In this document: one piece after another, positions 8,971 to 17,519 of the stretch
Layout: each line of letters starts with the position of its first letter
How positions within the stretch are numbered: the stretch's first letter is position 1
Assembly (NCBI GenBank): GCA_964390295.1
Contig: CAYMHR010000001.1
Span: 68,419 to 132,418, forward strand
Source: RGIG3009 sp964390295
Lineage (GTDB): Bacteria; Bacillota; Clostridia; Oscillospirales; Acutalibacteraceae
Direction of reading: 5' to 3'
DNA length: 64,000 bases
Program-made: the position numbers and the translations under genes
The notes under the pieces: model-generated
Told to the model about the DNA's origin: nothing
Seen by the model: only the letters and a program-made list of their open reading frames with translations
The model's database searches: none

Positions 8971-9600
8971 TTACTTTGAATACAACTCGACGATCAGCGT
9001 CTCCTCGATCGGCAGATCGATGTCCTCGCGCGCCGGAGCCGCTACGATCTTGGCTTCCCAAGCCTCGCGGTTGAGCTCCAGCCACTTCGGGACCGGACGG
9101 GAACCGTTGGTTTCCACGATCGTCTTCAGCTTTTCCAGCGAGCGGCTGGTCTCCTTCACAGCAACGACCTGTCCCGCCTTCGTCAGGAAGGAAGGAATGT
9201 TAACCTTGCGGCCGTTGACGGTAAAATGACCCTGAGTGACCAGCTGACGCGCTTCTGCACGGGAGCTGGCGAAGCCCAGACGATAAACGACGTTGTCCAG
9301 ACGGGACTCCAGCAAACGGAGCAGGTTTTCACCCGTCACGCCCGGCATTTTCTCGGCCAGCTCAAAGTAATGACGGAACTGACCCTCAAAAACGCCGTAA
9401 TAACGTCTTGCATATTGCTTGGTGCGCAGCTGCTTGCCGTACTCGGAAACCTTACGGTTGCGAGCCTGACCATGCTGGCCGGGGGCATAGGCACGGCGCT
9501 CCAGCGCGCACTTGCCGGTGTAGCAACGCTCACCCTTCAAAAACAGTTTTTGTCCTTCGCGGCGGCAAAGTCTGCACACCGCACCGGTATATCTTGCCAT
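8971..9600 (-). CDS. rpsD: 30S ribosomal protein S4
   Basis: 209 residues with the S4 RNA-binding domain (about 98-160, containing RLDNVVYRLGFASSRAEARQ). The N-terminal part has CRLCRREGQKLFLKGERC, whose cysteines suggest a zinc-binding form. S4 is a primary 16S rRNA binder. In this genome it sits in the alpha operon between rpsK and rpoA; in Bacillus subtilis rpsD is elsewhere, so this is the clostridial arrangement. Confidence 0.98.
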   Translation of the reverse strand: MARYTGAVCRLCRREGQKLFLKGERCYTGKCALERRAYAPGQHGQARNRKVSEYGKQLRTKQYARRYYGVFEGQFRHYFELAEKMPGVTGENLLRLLESRLDNVVYRLGFASSRAEARQLVTQGHFTVNGRKVNIPSFLTKAGQVVAVKETSRSLEKLKTIVETNGSRPVPKWLELNREAWEAKIVAAPAREDIDLPIEETLIVELYSK

Positions 9601-9627
9601 AGTGATTGCACCTCCTGCTTTCTCGTG

Positions 9628-10032
9628 TTATACGCGTCTTCTCTTGGGAGGACGGCATCCGTTGTGGGGAACCGGGGTGACGTCTTTGATCATCGTGACG
9701 TCCAGACCGGCGGTTTGAAGAGCGCGGATCGCGGCCTCGCGACCGGCACCGGGGCCCTTTACGTAAACCTCCACCGTCTTCAGACCGTGCTCCATCGCCG
9801 CCTTGGCAGCGGTTTCCGCAGCCGTTTGAGCCGCGAACGGAGTGGACTTACGCGAGCCGCGGAAGCCAAGCTCGCCGGCGCTCGCCCAAGACAGTGCATT
9901 GCCCTGCGTATCCGTAATGGTCACAATCGTGTTGTTGAACGTGGACTGGATATGTGCGGCGCCACGCTCGATATTCTTACGTTCCTTGCGACGGACAGTA
10001 CCCTTTTTCGCCGTTGTTTTTGCAGCAGCCAT
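9628..10032 (-). CDS. rpsK: 30S ribosomal protein S11
   Basis: 134 residues, full length, ending GCRPPKRRRV. The ATG at 10032 lies 9 bases from AGGAGGG; a TTG at 10038 would be only 3 bases away and is rejected. S11 forms part of the platform of the small subunit. Its first 77 codons are present a second time upstream within the 483-bp tandem duplication, so this copy is the only complete rpsK. Confidence 0.98.
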   Translation of the reverse strand: MAAAKTTAKKGTVRRKERKNIERGAAHIQSTFNNTIVTITDTQGNALSWASAGELGFRGSRKSTPFAAQTAAETAAKAAMEHGLKTVEVYVKGPGAGREAAIRALQTAGLDVTMIKDVTPVPHNGCRPPKRRRV

Positions 10033-10767
10033 TCTCAATATCCCTCCTGCTTACTTTTTCTTGTTGGCAATGGTCTTCTTCGGGCCTTTACGCGTGCGAG
10101 CGTTCGTCTTGGAACGCTGGCCGCGAACCGGCAGGCCCTTACGATGGCGCAGACCGCGATAGCTACCGATTTCGATCAGGCGCTTGATGTCAAACGCGAT
10201 GTCGCGGCGCAGGTCGCCTTCCACCACGCAATTGTGGTCGATGTACTCACGCAGCTTCGAAACCTCGTCCTCCGTCAGGTCCCGCTTGGCAGCGGTTTCC
10301 GCAGCCGTTTGAGCCGCGAACGGAGTGGACTTACGCGAGCCGCGGAAGCCAAGCTCGCCGGCGCTCGCCCAAGACAGTGCATTGCCCTGCGTATCCGTAA
10401 TGGTCACAATCGTGTTGTTGAACGTGGACTGGATATGTGCGGCGCCACGCTCGATATTCTTACGTTCCTTGCGACGGACAGTACCCTTTTTCGCCGTTGT
10501 TTTTGCAGCAGCCATTCTCAATATCCCTCCTGCTTACTTTTTCTTGTTGGCAATGGTCTTCTTCGGGCCTTTACGCGTGCGAGCGTTCGTCTTGGAACGC
10601 TGGCCGCGAACCGGCAGGCCCTTACGATGGCGCAGACCGCGATAGCTACCGATTTCGATCAGGCGCTTGATGTCAAACGCGATGTCGCGGCGCAGGTCGC
10701 CTTCCACCACGCAATTGTGGTCGATGTACTCACGCAGCTTCGAAACCTCGTCCTCCGTCAGGTCCCG
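9802..10767. repeat. Exact 483-bp tandem duplication (9802-10284 and 10285-10767)
   Basis: The two units look identical by eye across their length. Each unit covers the C-terminal two thirds of rpsM, the rpsM-rpsK gap and the N-terminal 77 codons of rpsK. The junction shows a single base of microhomology. The length is a multiple of three, so the junction stays in frame and produces a chimeric gene while leaving one intact rpsM and one intact rpsK. Confidence 0.95.
10051..10515 (-). CDS. Chimeric S11 (N-terminal)-S13 (C-terminal) protein made by the tandem duplication
   Basis: 154 residues. Residues 1-77 are identical to the S11 N-terminus, up to AAETAAK. Residues 78-154 are identical to the S13 C-terminal part, from RDLTEDEV to ANKKK. 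The ATG has the same AGGAGGG site as rpsK, so the chimera should be translated if the locus is real. A half-S11/half-S13 protein is not expected to assemble properly into ribosomes. Either this is a very recent duplication, or it is an assembly error from a short-read or chimeric join. Identical copies favour very recent or artefactual origin. Confidence 0.7.
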   Translation of the reverse strand: MAAAKTTAKKGTVRRKERKNIERGAAHIQSTFNNTIVTITDTQGNALSWASAGELGFRGSRKSTPFAAQTAAETAAKRDLTEDEVSKLREYIDHNCVVEGDLRRDIAFDIKRLIEIGSYRGLRHRKGLPVRGQRSKTNARTRKGPKKTIANKKK

Positions 10768-10902
10768 CACACGGGTATCCGGATTCACGCCGGAAGCCGC
10801 CAAAATGTCGTTTGCCGTTTTACGGCCGATACCGTAGATGTAGGTCAGACCGATCTCCACGCGCTTGTCGCGGGGCAGGTCAACACCAGCAATACGTGCC
10901 AT
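10534..10902 (-). CDS. rpsM: 30S ribosomal protein S13
   Basis: 122 residues, complete, starting MARIAGVDLPRDKRVEIGLT with the helix-two-turn-helix YGIGRKTANDIL and a basic tail ending PKKTIANKKK. It is a small-subunit head protein that contacts the P-site tRNA and bridges to the large subunit. Its last two thirds recur downstream in the chimera. Confidence 0.98.
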   Translation of the reverse strand: MARIAGVDLPRDKRVEIGLTYIYGIGRKTANDILAASGVNPDTRVRDLTEDEVSKLREYIDHNCVVEGDLRRDIAFDIKRLIEIGSYRGLRHRKGLPVRGQRSKTNARTRKGPKKTIANKKK

Positions 10903-10950
10903 ATATATCCTTCCTTTCGGTTATGCCGCCGTGGGCGGCTTCAGTCTGCG

Positions 10951-11064
10951 TCAACCCTGACGCTGCTTGTGCTTGGGGTTCTCGCAAATGACCATGATGC
11001 GGCCCTTGCGCTTGATGATCTTGCATTTTTCGCAGATTTTCTTGACAGAAGGTCTGACTTTCAT
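10951..11064 (-). CDS. rpmJ: 50S ribosomal protein L36
   Basis: 37 residues, MKVRPSVKKICEKCKIIKRK through to KQRQG, with the C-x2-C, Cys and His ligands of the zinc-binding form. A ribosome binding site (AAGGAGGTA) lies just upstream of the ATG at 11064. It stands between infA and rpsM as usual. Confidence 0.97.
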   Translation of the reverse strand: MKVRPSVKKICEKCKIIKRKGRIMVICENPKHKQRQG

Positions 11065-11130
11065 GAAAACTACCTCCTTATTATGCTTTACCTTGTGGCA
11101 TGCGGACCCGCGCGACCGGCGACTCCGACC

Positions 11131-11349
11131 TTACTTCGTTCTCCAGGTGATCCGGCCCTTGGTCAGATCGTACGGAGACATTTCCACTGTCACCTTATCG
11201 CCCGGCAGAATACGAATGAAGTTCATACGCAACTTGCCGGAGATATGGGCGAGGATCTGATGGCCGTTGGGAAGCTCCACCTGAAATTGAGCGTTCGGCA
11301 GGGCCTCGACCACGACACCCTCCAGTTCGATAACGTCCGCCTTGGACAT
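11131..11349 (-). CDS. infA: Translation initiation factor IF-1
   Basis: 72 residues, a single S1/OB fold: MSKADVIELEGVVVEALPNA through NGHQILAHISGKLRMNFIRI and ending TKGRITWR. It binds the A site of the 30S subunit during initiation. It lies 18 bases after map. No KOW-domain gene intervenes between map and infA, unlike in many Bacilli and Clostridia. Confidence 0.98.
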   Translation of the reverse strand: MSKADVIELEGVVVEALPNAQFQVELPNGHQILAHISGKLRMNFIRILPGDKVTVEMSPYDLTKGRITWRTK

Positions 11350-11367
11350 GCTGGTTCCTCCCTCTCG

Positions 11368-12114
11368 TTACGGCATGGTCAATATTACCGGGCCGTCTTT
11401 CGTGATGGCAATCGTATGCTCGAAATGAGCCGACAACTTGCCGTCGGTTGTGACCGTCGTCCATCCGTCCTTCAGAATCCGGACATCCGGATCACCCAAA
11501 TTGATCATCGGTTCAATGGCTAACGTCATGCCCGGCAGCAACCGTGGGCCACGGCCGGGGGTGCCGAAGTTGGGGACGCTGGGGTCTTCGTGCAGATTCG
11601 TGCCTACTCCGTGGCCGACAAATTGCCGTACGACCGAGTAACCACGCATCTCGACATACCGTTGTACCGCCGCACCGATATCCCCGATGCGATTCCCTGC
11701 CACCGCCTGCGCGATGCCTTCATACAGGCTTTCCCGCGTGGCGTCCATCAGGGCTTGCGCCTCCGGTGAAACCGTGCCGACAGCGAACGTCGCGGCGTTG
11801 TCACCGTGAAATCCGTTGATGTGCGCGCCCACGTCAATGCTGACGATATCGCCAGCCTTGATTACGCGCTTGTCCGGTATGCCGTGGATGACCGTCTCGT
11901 TGACGGAAATACAGGCGCTGGCCGGGTATCCGCCGTATCCCAGAAAGGAGGGCTTGGCGCCCTGACTTTCAATATAGTGGCGAATGATATGGTCCAGCTC
12001 GGCGGTAGTAACGCCTGGCTCGACCGCTTCGCCTGCCAGTTTTAACGCTCGTGCCGAGATAATACACGCTTCCCGCATCATGGAAAGCTCCCGGCTGTTT
12101 TTAATGGCTATCAT
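11368..12114 (-). CDS. map: Methionine aminopeptidase, type I
   Basis: 248 residues. It removes the N-terminal Met of nascent proteins. Metal ligands are visible in the order Asp (SIDVGAH), Asp (FHGDNAAT), His (GHGVGTNLHEDPSV), Glu (LAIEPMI) and Glu near the end (HFEHTIAIT). The ATG lies 3 bases after the TAG of adk and in the same frame, so the two genes would form one continuous frame if the TAG were read through. Confidence 0.97.
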   Translation of the reverse strand: MIAIKNSRELSMMREACIISARALKLAGEAVEPGVTTAELDHIIRHYIESQGAKPSFLGYGGYPASACISVNETVIHGIPDKRVIKAGDIVSIDVGAHINGFHGDNAATFAVGTVSPEAQALMDATRESLYEGIAQAVAGNRIGDIGAAVQRYVEMRGYSVVRQFVGHGVGTNLHEDPSVPNFGTPGRGPRLLPGMTLAIEPMINLGDPDVRILKDGWTTVTTDGKLSAHFEHTIAITKDGPVILTMP

Positions 12115-12117
12115 ACG

Positions 12118-12750
12118 CTACGCCTCGATTGCCGCAAGAGTCAGCCGCGCGGTATCCGCCACGTCGTGCTGGCCCTCCACGACCTTGAGCTTGCCGCAGG
12201 CGGCGTAATACGCCTTTAGCGGCTCGGTTTGTGCGTGATAAACCTGCAAGCGTTCCCGAACCGTTTCCGGTTGGTCATCCTTGCGCTGAACAAGGGTGGT
12301 GCCGCACTTGTCGCAAACATCCTCCACCGTCGGCCGTTTATGCTCGACGTGGTAAGATGCTCCGCAAGCGGGGCAAACACGGCGGCCCGATACACGCCGG
12401 GCGATCACCTCATCCGCGACCTCGATATCGATTACGCGGTCAATGGCGATTCCCATGCGGTCAAGCGCCTCGGCCTGAGGAATGGTGCGCGGAAAGCCGT
12501 CCAAAATGAATCCGTTCCGGCAATCGTCCTGCGCCAGGCGGTCGCGGATAATTCCGATAACCACCTCGTCGGGAACCAGTCGACCCGAATCCATATATTC
12601 TTTCGCCTTCCGTCCCAGCTCTGTGCCGCTTTTCAGCGCTTCACGGATAATGTTACCCGTGGAAATTGTGGGGACGTGCAGGTGCTCGCAGAGAATCTCT
12701 GCCTGAGTGCCCTTACCGGCACCCGGAGCACCTAACAAAATCAGCTTCAT
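12118..12750 (-). CDS. adk: Adenylate kinase
   Basis: 210 residues. It interconverts AMP+ATP and 2 ADP. The P-loop GAPGAGKGT is at residues 7-15, the AMP-binding segment ISTGNIIREA follows, then DGFPRT. The LID carries a zinc finger (CPACGASYHV and CDKCG), the Gram-positive form. It is the only gene in the window that ends in TAG. The C-terminus ends LTLAAIEA, a normal Adk length, so the stop looks genuine. Confidence 0.97.
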   Translation of the reverse strand: MKLILLGAPGAGKGTQAEILCEHLHVPTISTGNIIREALKSGTELGRKAKEYMDSGRLVPDEVVIGIIRDRLAQDDCRNGFILDGFPRTIPQAEALDRMGIAIDRVIDIEVADEVIARRVSGRRVCPACGASYHVEHKRPTVEDVCDKCGTTLVQRKDDQPETVRERLQVYHAQTEPLKAYYAACGKLKVVEGQHDVADTARLTLAAIEA

Positions 12751-12851
12751 AGAAAATAACCTCTCTTTCTCCGACGTGGCAATCGACCTCCGCCGCCCGG
12801 CACACCGCCGGGCGGCAGGAGCTCGGTATGTCCTGTGTGAGCGATGAGCTA

Positions 12852-14198
12852 TTACTCAAGGAAGCCTTTGTAGTGACGCATCATCATCTGGCTTTCAATT
12901 TGCTGCGTAGTCTCCAGTGCTACGCTGACCACGATCATCACCGACGTACCGCCGAGGGTCAAGCCGGTAAAGCCGCTGGCCATGCCGAACAGGCTGGGGA
13001 ACAACGCGATAAAGCCGAGGAAGATGGCGCCGATCAAGGTTACCTTATTCAGCACACGCTTGATATAATCCGACGTGGGCTTGCCCGGACGGTAGCCGGG
13101 GATCGCACCGGAGTTTTTGCGGAGATTGTTTGCCATCTCCACCGGATTATACTGAATCGTGACGTAGAAATAGGCGAACCCGATGATCAGGAAGAAGTAC
13201 ACGAAGATGTACACCCAGCTATCGGAGCGGAACGCCTTCAGGAACCAGTTGTTCGAATCCCAACTGAAGAAGGTCGCCAGAATCGAGGGCAGCGACACAA
13301 TCGACGAGGCCAGGATGATCGGCATAACGCCGGACATATTGACCTTAATCGGAATAAACGTGTTCTGACCACCGTACATCTTGCGCCCGACAACACGCTT
13401 GGCGTATTGCACGGGAATGCGGCGCTCGGCATCCGTTACGAAAACGATCAAGGCGATGATCGCCAAGAACAGAATCAGCACCACCGGCACCAGAATGACG
13501 TTCTTCAGTGCGCCATCCTGACCGAGCATCTTGATACCGGCTTCATAGAAGTACACCCACAGGTACTCCACCGCCGACGGGATTCTGGACAGAATACCGG
13601 CAAACAGCAAAATGGAAATGCCGTTACCGATACCCTTTTCGTTGATCTGCTCGCCCAGCCACATGACCAGAGCCGAGCCGGCAACGAAACACAGAACGAT
13701 AACTACGGCCGCAAACCAGGCACCAAAGCCGCTTTGCGCAGATTCTACCAGCACGTTATAGCGGCTGTAATTGGCATTGTTGCGGAGCATGAAATAGTAG
13801 GCGACACCAAGCATCAAGCCCAGCGCAATTGTCACCCAACGGGTGATCTTGCCCAACACCTTGCGGCCCGCCTCGCCGTCCTTCGCCAGCTGTTCCAGCT
13901 TCGGAATGGCTACCGTCAACAGCTGGATGATAATGCTGGAGTTAATGTACGGCGTGATCGACAGTGCAAAAATGCTGGCATCAGCAAAGCCGCCACCCGA
14001 AATCATGGTCAAATAGTCCATGAAATTGGTCTCACTACCGCTGGTGATGTTACCGACTGCCGTAGTCAGCGCCGACACGTCCACAAACGGAACGGTGATA
14101 GCGGAGCCGATTCGGAAAATCAGCACGATCAGCAGGGTATACAGAATCTTCTTGCGAAGATCGGTGATCTTCCAGGCATTACGCAACGTTTGAAACAC
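12852..14198 (-). CDS. secY: Protein translocase subunit SecY
   Basis: 448 residues with about ten membrane segments; it is the channel of the Sec translocon. It begins MFQTLRNAWKITDLRKKILY and has the pore-region segment SALTTAVGNITSG and the conserved GTSVMIVVSVALETTQQIE at the C-terminus. The start is GTG, one base after the rplO stop, so translation is coupled. Its place in the spc operon before adk is the usual one. Confidence 0.98.
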   Translation of the reverse strand: MFQTLRNAWKITDLRKKILYTLLIVLIFRIGSAITVPFVDVSALTTAVGNITSGSETNFMDYLTMISGGGFADASIFALSITPYINSSIIIQLLTVAIPKLEQLAKDGEAGRKVLGKITRWVTIALGLMLGVAYYFMLRNNANYSRYNVLVESAQSGFGAWFAAVVIVLCFVAGSALVMWLGEQINEKGIGNGISILLFAGILSRIPSAVEYLWVYFYEAGIKMLGQDGALKNVILVPVVLILFLAIIALIVFVTDAERRIPVQYAKRVVGRKMYGGQNTFIPIKVNMSGVMPIILASSIVSLPSILATFFSWDSNNWFLKAFRSDSWVYIFVYFFLIIGFAYFYVTIQYNPVEMANNLRKNSGAIPGYRPGKPTSDYIKRVLNKVTLIGAIFLGFIALFPSLFGMASGFTGLTLGGTSVMIVVSVALETTQQIESQMMMRHYKGFLE

Positions 14199-14199
14199 G

Positions 14200-14640
14200 T
14201 TAGATCACCTCAGCCTTTCCGCCGGCAGCTTCGATTTTCGCCTTGGCTGCTTCAGAATAGGCTGCTGCTTTGACGGTCAGTTTCTTGGTCAACGTACCGT
14301 TGGCCAAAATCTTAACACCGTCATAGGTCTTCTTCACGAGACCCGCGTTCTTCATTGCTTCTACGTCCACAACGGCACCGTCCTCAAACGCGTTGAGGGC
14401 TGCCACGTTGACGGTAGCGTAGTTCGTTGCAAAAATGTTGACGAAACCTCTTTTGGGGATTCGACGTTGCAAAGGCATCTGGCCGCCTTCAAAACCCGGA
14501 CGCATACCACGGCCGGCACGGGCCTTCTGACCCTTGTGACCTTTACCTGCGGTTTTGCCCTGGCCGGAGCCATGACCTCTGCCGATTCTCTTGACGTCCC
14601 GCACGGAGCCGGGCGCCGGAGAAAGCTCTTGCAGCTTCAT
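14200..14640 (-). CDS. rplO: 50S ribosomal protein L15
   Basis: 146 residues starting MKLQELSPAPGSVRDVKRIG, with the Gly/Lys/Arg-rich GHGSGQGKTAGKGHKGQKAR segment typical of L15 that threads into 23S rRNA. The C-terminal part is the small globular domain (AAAYSEAAKAKIEAAGG). It lies immediately before secY. Confidence 0.98.
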   Translation of the reverse strand: MKLQELSPAPGSVRDVKRIGRGHGSGQGKTAGKGHKGQKARAGRGMRPGFEGGQMPLQRRIPKRGFVNIFATNYATVNVAALNAFEDGAVVDVEAMKNAGLVKKTYDGVKILANGTLTKKLTVKAAAYSEAAKAKIEAAGGKAEVI

Positions 14641-14668
14641 AGTATTCGCACCTCCTTGCTCGATTTGG

Positions 14669-14866
14669 TTATGCTTCCGTTACCTCGACGAGGTGGATGA
14701 TCTTTGCCACCTTACCTTGGGTTGCCGCGTTATCGGGCTGGCACACAGTGTCGCCGATCTTACGCAGACCCAAAGAGTTGGCAGTGGCAATCTGATCCTT
14801 CTTCGAACCGATCAAGCTGCGAACCAGCTTCACGGTCAAAGTCGCCTCTTTAGCCTTCTTTGCCAT
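14669..14866 (-). CDS. rpmD: 50S ribosomal protein L30
   Basis: 65 residues of the short bacterial L30: LTVKLVRSLIGSKKDQIATANSLGLRKIGDTV, a ferredoxin-like fold binding 5S/23S rRNA. It stands between rpsE and rplO. Confidence 0.96.
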   Translation of the reverse strand: MAKKAKEATLTVKLVRSLIGSKKDQIATANSLGLRKIGDTVCQPDNAATQGKVAKIIHLVEVTEA

Positions 14867-14881
14867 TTGTATGCCCTCCCG

Positions 14882-15382
14882 TTAACCTAAAATTTCCTTG
14901 GCAGTCTTGCCGCGGATGGCCGCCGCTTCTTCGGCGGTGCGGAGCTGCATCAGGCCGTTCATGGTGGCACTGACAACGTTGCAGGGGTTGTTAGAGCGGA
15001 GAGCCTTGGTACGGATGTCCTTGATGCCGGCTGCTTCAATCACAGCACGCACCGCACCGCCGGCGATAACACCGGTACCGGGTGCGGCGGGCTTCATCAG
15101 CACGCGACCGGCGCCGAATTCACCGATGATCTCGTGAGGAATGGTGCTCCCCTTCAAGGAGACCTTCACGAGGTGCTTCTTGGCATCCTCAATGCCCTTA
15201 CGGATAGCGTCCGGAACTTCACCGGCTTTACCGGTACCGAAGCCCACGGTGCCCTTACCGTCGCCCACGACGACCAACGCGGCAAACTTCATCACGCGGC
15301 CGCCCTTGACCGTCTTGCTAACACGGTTGATGGCAACAACGGTTTCTTTGAACTCGTCGTGCATTTCTTCTCTTCTGGCCAA
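14882..15382 (-). CDS. rpsE: 30S ribosomal protein S5
   Basis: 166 residues with the double-stranded-RNA-binding-like N-terminal domain (ETVVAINRVSKTVKGGR) and the decoding-fidelity loop FGTGKAGEVPDAI. The start is taken as TTG at 15382, because GGAGG lies 7 bases before it. The first ATG (15364) is 25 bases from that site and would remove six residues. Confidence 0.95.
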   Translation of the reverse strand: MARREEMHDEFKETVVAINRVSKTVKGGRVMKFAALVVVGDGKGTVGFGTGKAGEVPDAIRKGIEDAKKHLVKVSLKGSTIPHEIIGEFGAGRVLMKPAAPGTGVIAGGAVRAVIEAAGIKDIRTKALRSNNPCNVVSATMNGLMQLRTAEEAAAIRGKTAKEILG

Positions 15383-15400
15383 AGTATTTCCTCCCCTTCC

Positions 15401-15760
15401 TTAGAACTTGAGGCCGCCCTCACGGGCGCCTTCGGCCAATTCCTGAACACGGCCGTGATAAATGTAACCGCCGCGGTCAAACACGACACACTCGATGCCC
15501 TTTTCCAGAGCACGCTTTGCAAGCGTTTCGCCGACCTTGCGAGCTGCGGCTTTGTTACCGCCGTTGGCGCCGAAATCCTTTTCAACGCTGGAAGCGGAAA
15601 CGATCGTGACTCCCTTAACATCATCGATCAGTTGGGCGTAGATGTGGTTGAGGGAGCGGAACACGTTCAGGCGGGGACGCTCGGCAGTGCCGGAAATCTT
15701 ACCGCGCACACGGGTGTGGCGGTGCAGTCGCGCCTGGTTGCTGTCTTTTTTGCTGACCAT
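15401..15760 (-). CDS. rplR: 50S ribosomal protein L18
   Basis: 119 residues. The basic N-terminus (RHTRVRGKISGTAERPRLNV) and the 5S-rRNA-binding fold ending GRVQELAEGAREGGLKF are standard for L18. It sits between rplF and rpsE. Confidence 0.98.
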   Translation of the reverse strand: MVSKKDSNQARLHRHTRVRGKISGTAERPRLNVFRSLNHIYAQLIDDVKGVTIVSASSVEKDFGANGGNKAAARKVGETLAKRALEKGIECVVFDRGGYIYHGRVQELAEGAREGGLKF

Positions 15761-15776
15761 GCTGTTTCACTCCTCC

Positions 15777-16325
15777 TTACTTCTTGCCCTTCGCACCGGT
15801 CTTACCTTCCTTGCGGCGGATATGCTCGGTGGCGTATTTGATGCCCTTGCCCTTATACGGCTCCGGCGGGCGCTTCTCGCGGACCTCGGCGGCAAACTGA
15901 CCAACCAGCTGCTTATCCGGACCGCTGATGATGATCTTGTTCGGGCTGGGCACGTCAATGGTGATGCCCGGAATCTCGCTGACAAACACCTGATGGCTAT
16001 AGCCCAGGTTCATCACAAGCTCCTTGCCCTGCTTCGCTACACGGTAACCGACACCGTTTACCTCCAGCTCCTTGGTGAAGCCGTTTGCCACGCCTTCCAC
16101 CATGTTGCTGATGAGTGTACGGGTCAAGCCGTGCAGAGAGCGGTTCTCTTTGTCATCGTTGGGGCGCGAAACCAAAATTTCGTTGCCCTCCACGGTGATC
16201 GTCATGTTCGGATGGAATTTCTGCGACAGCTCGCCCTTCGGGCCCTTCGCCGTCACAACACCGTCCTTCAGCGTTACCTGAACGCCGGCCGGAATGGTAA
16301 TGGGTTTACGTCCAATTCTCGACAT
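15777..16325 (-). CDS. rplF: 50S ribosomal protein L6
   Basis: 182 residues, two repeated L6 domains, with SRIGRKPITIPAGV at the start and the signature PEPYKGKGIKY near residue 155. It lies near the factor-binding site of the large subunit. The C-terminal tail RRKEGKTGAKGKK is normal. Confidence 0.98.
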   Translation of the reverse strand: MSRIGRKPITIPAGVQVTLKDGVVTAKGPKGELSQKFHPNMTITVEGNEILVSRPNDDKENRSLHGLTRTLISNMVEGVANGFTKELEVNGVGYRVAKQGKELVMNLGYSHQVFVSEIPGITIDVPSPNKIIISGPDKQLVGQFAAEVREKRPPEPYKGKGIKYATEHIRRKEGKTGAKGKK

Positions 16326-16340
16326 TTTTCATTCTCCCCC

Positions 16341-16742
16341 TTACCACACAAAGGCGAGGACTTCGCCGCCCACGTTTTCTTTGCGGGCTTTCTTATCGGT
16401 CATAACGCCTTTCGACGTGGACACGATGGCGGTGCCGATGCCCTTCATGACCTTCGGCATATCCTCACTGCTGGAATAGATGCGCAAGCCGGGCTTGGAA
16501 ACACGGCGCAGACCCTGCAGAACCGGGGTCTTGGACGCCCCCTGGTACTTCAGAGTGATGCGGATGGTGCCCTGCTTGTCATCCTCGATGACTTGATAAT
16601 TCTTAACGTATCCCTCGTCAACAAGAATCTGGGCAATAGCCTTCTTCATGTTGGAAGCGGGGATATCCACCGAATCATGCTTCGCCGAACTCGCATTACG
16701 AATTCTCGTCAGCATATCGGCAATCGTATCGGTGATTTGCAT
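16341..16742 (-). CDS. rpsH: 30S ribosomal protein S8
   Basis: 133 residues. It begins MQITDTIADMLTRIRNASSA and carries the C-terminal GIGTAIVSTSKGVMTDKKAR signature. In E. coli S8 is the feedback regulator of the spc operon; no S8 target could be located here by eye. Confidence 0.98.
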   Translation of the reverse strand: MQITDTIADMLTRIRNASSAKHDSVDIPASNMKKAIAQILVDEGYVKNYQVIEDDKQGTIRITLKYQGASKTPVLQGLRRVSKPGLRIYSSSEDMPKVMKGIGTAIVSTSKGVMTDKKARKENVGGEVLAFVW

Positions 16743-16764
16743 TCCGTCAACCTCCTTTTAGCTA

Positions 16765-16950
16765 TTACCAACTTGCCTTTTTGACACCGGGGATCTGGCC
16801 CTTATAGGCCAGTTCCCGGAAGCAGATACGGCAAACGCCGTACTTCCGCAAATAAGCGTGGGGACGACCACAGATCTTGCAACGGTTGTACGCCTGCGTG
16901 GAAAACTTGGGCGTGCGCTGCTGCTTGATTTTCATAGAAGTCTTAGCCAT
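16765..16950 (-). CDS. rpsN: 30S ribosomal protein S14, zinc-binding type Z
   Basis: 61 residues, the short form with two CxxC pairs (CKICG and CRICF) for zinc, ending IPGVKKASW. It is located between rplE and rpsH as in other Firmicutes. Confidence 0.98.
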   Translation of the reverse strand: MAKTSMKIKQQRTPKFSTQAYNRCKICGRPHAYLRKYGVCRICFRELAYKGQIPGVKKASW

Positions 16951-16964
16951 TCGTTTTCCCTCCC

Positions 16965-17504
16965 TTATTTCGCGAACGGAGCGCCCATCAGGGTGAGCAA
17001 CTCGCGTGCTTCTTCATCGGTGTGAGCAGTCGTAACAAAGCAGACGTCCATGCCGCGGACGGTATCGATCTTATCGTACTCGATTTCCGGGAAGATCAAC
17101 TGCTCTTTGATGCCCATGCTGTAGTTGCCGCGTCCGTCGAAGGAGTTGGCGTTGATGCCGCGGAAGTCGCGGACACGGGGCAGAGCCACGTTGAACAGAC
17201 GATCCAGGAACTCATACATACGCTCACCGCGCAACGTTACCTTGACACCGATGTTCATGCCTTCGCGCAGCTTGAAGTTCGCAACGGACTTCTTCGCCTT
17301 GCAAACGACCGGACGCTGACCGGTGATCGCGGACAGATCGTTCATGATGGAGTCGATCACCTTCGCGTTGTCACGGGCTTCGCCGCAACCGACGTTGATA
17401 ACGATCTTATCCAACTTCGGAATCTGCATCACGCTCTTGTAGCCGAATTTCTTCATCAGAGCGGGAGCGACATCGCTTTTGTAAAATTCTTTCATTCTAG
17501 CCAT
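16965..17504 (-). CDS. rplE: 50S ribosomal protein L5
   Basis: 179 residues with the L5 signature LDKIVINVGCGEARDNAK and the segment VTLRGERMYEFLDRL. It binds 5S rRNA and forms an intersubunit bridge. The ATG at 17504 is preceded by GGAGGGAC. Confidence 0.98.
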   Translation of the reverse strand: MARMKEFYKSDVAPALMKKFGYKSVMQIPKLDKIVINVGCGEARDNAKVIDSIMNDLSAITGQRPVVCKAKKSVANFKLREGMNIGVKVTLRGERMYEFLDRLFNVALPRVRDFRGINANSFDGRGNYSMGIKEQLIFPEIEYDKIDTVRGMDVCFVTTAHTDEEARELLTLMGAPFAK

Positions 17505-17519
17505 TACGTATGTCCCTCC

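Noticed and set aside
9226..11523. 765-codon plus-strand frame with internal repeats
   Set aside because: It is antisense to rpsD, rpsK, rpsM and others, and its apparent internal repeat is just the 483-bp duplication read backwards.
12828..14273. 481-codon plus-strand frame opposite secY
   Set aside because: Antisense shadow of secY; its His/Gln-rich composition reflects reverse reading of membrane codons.
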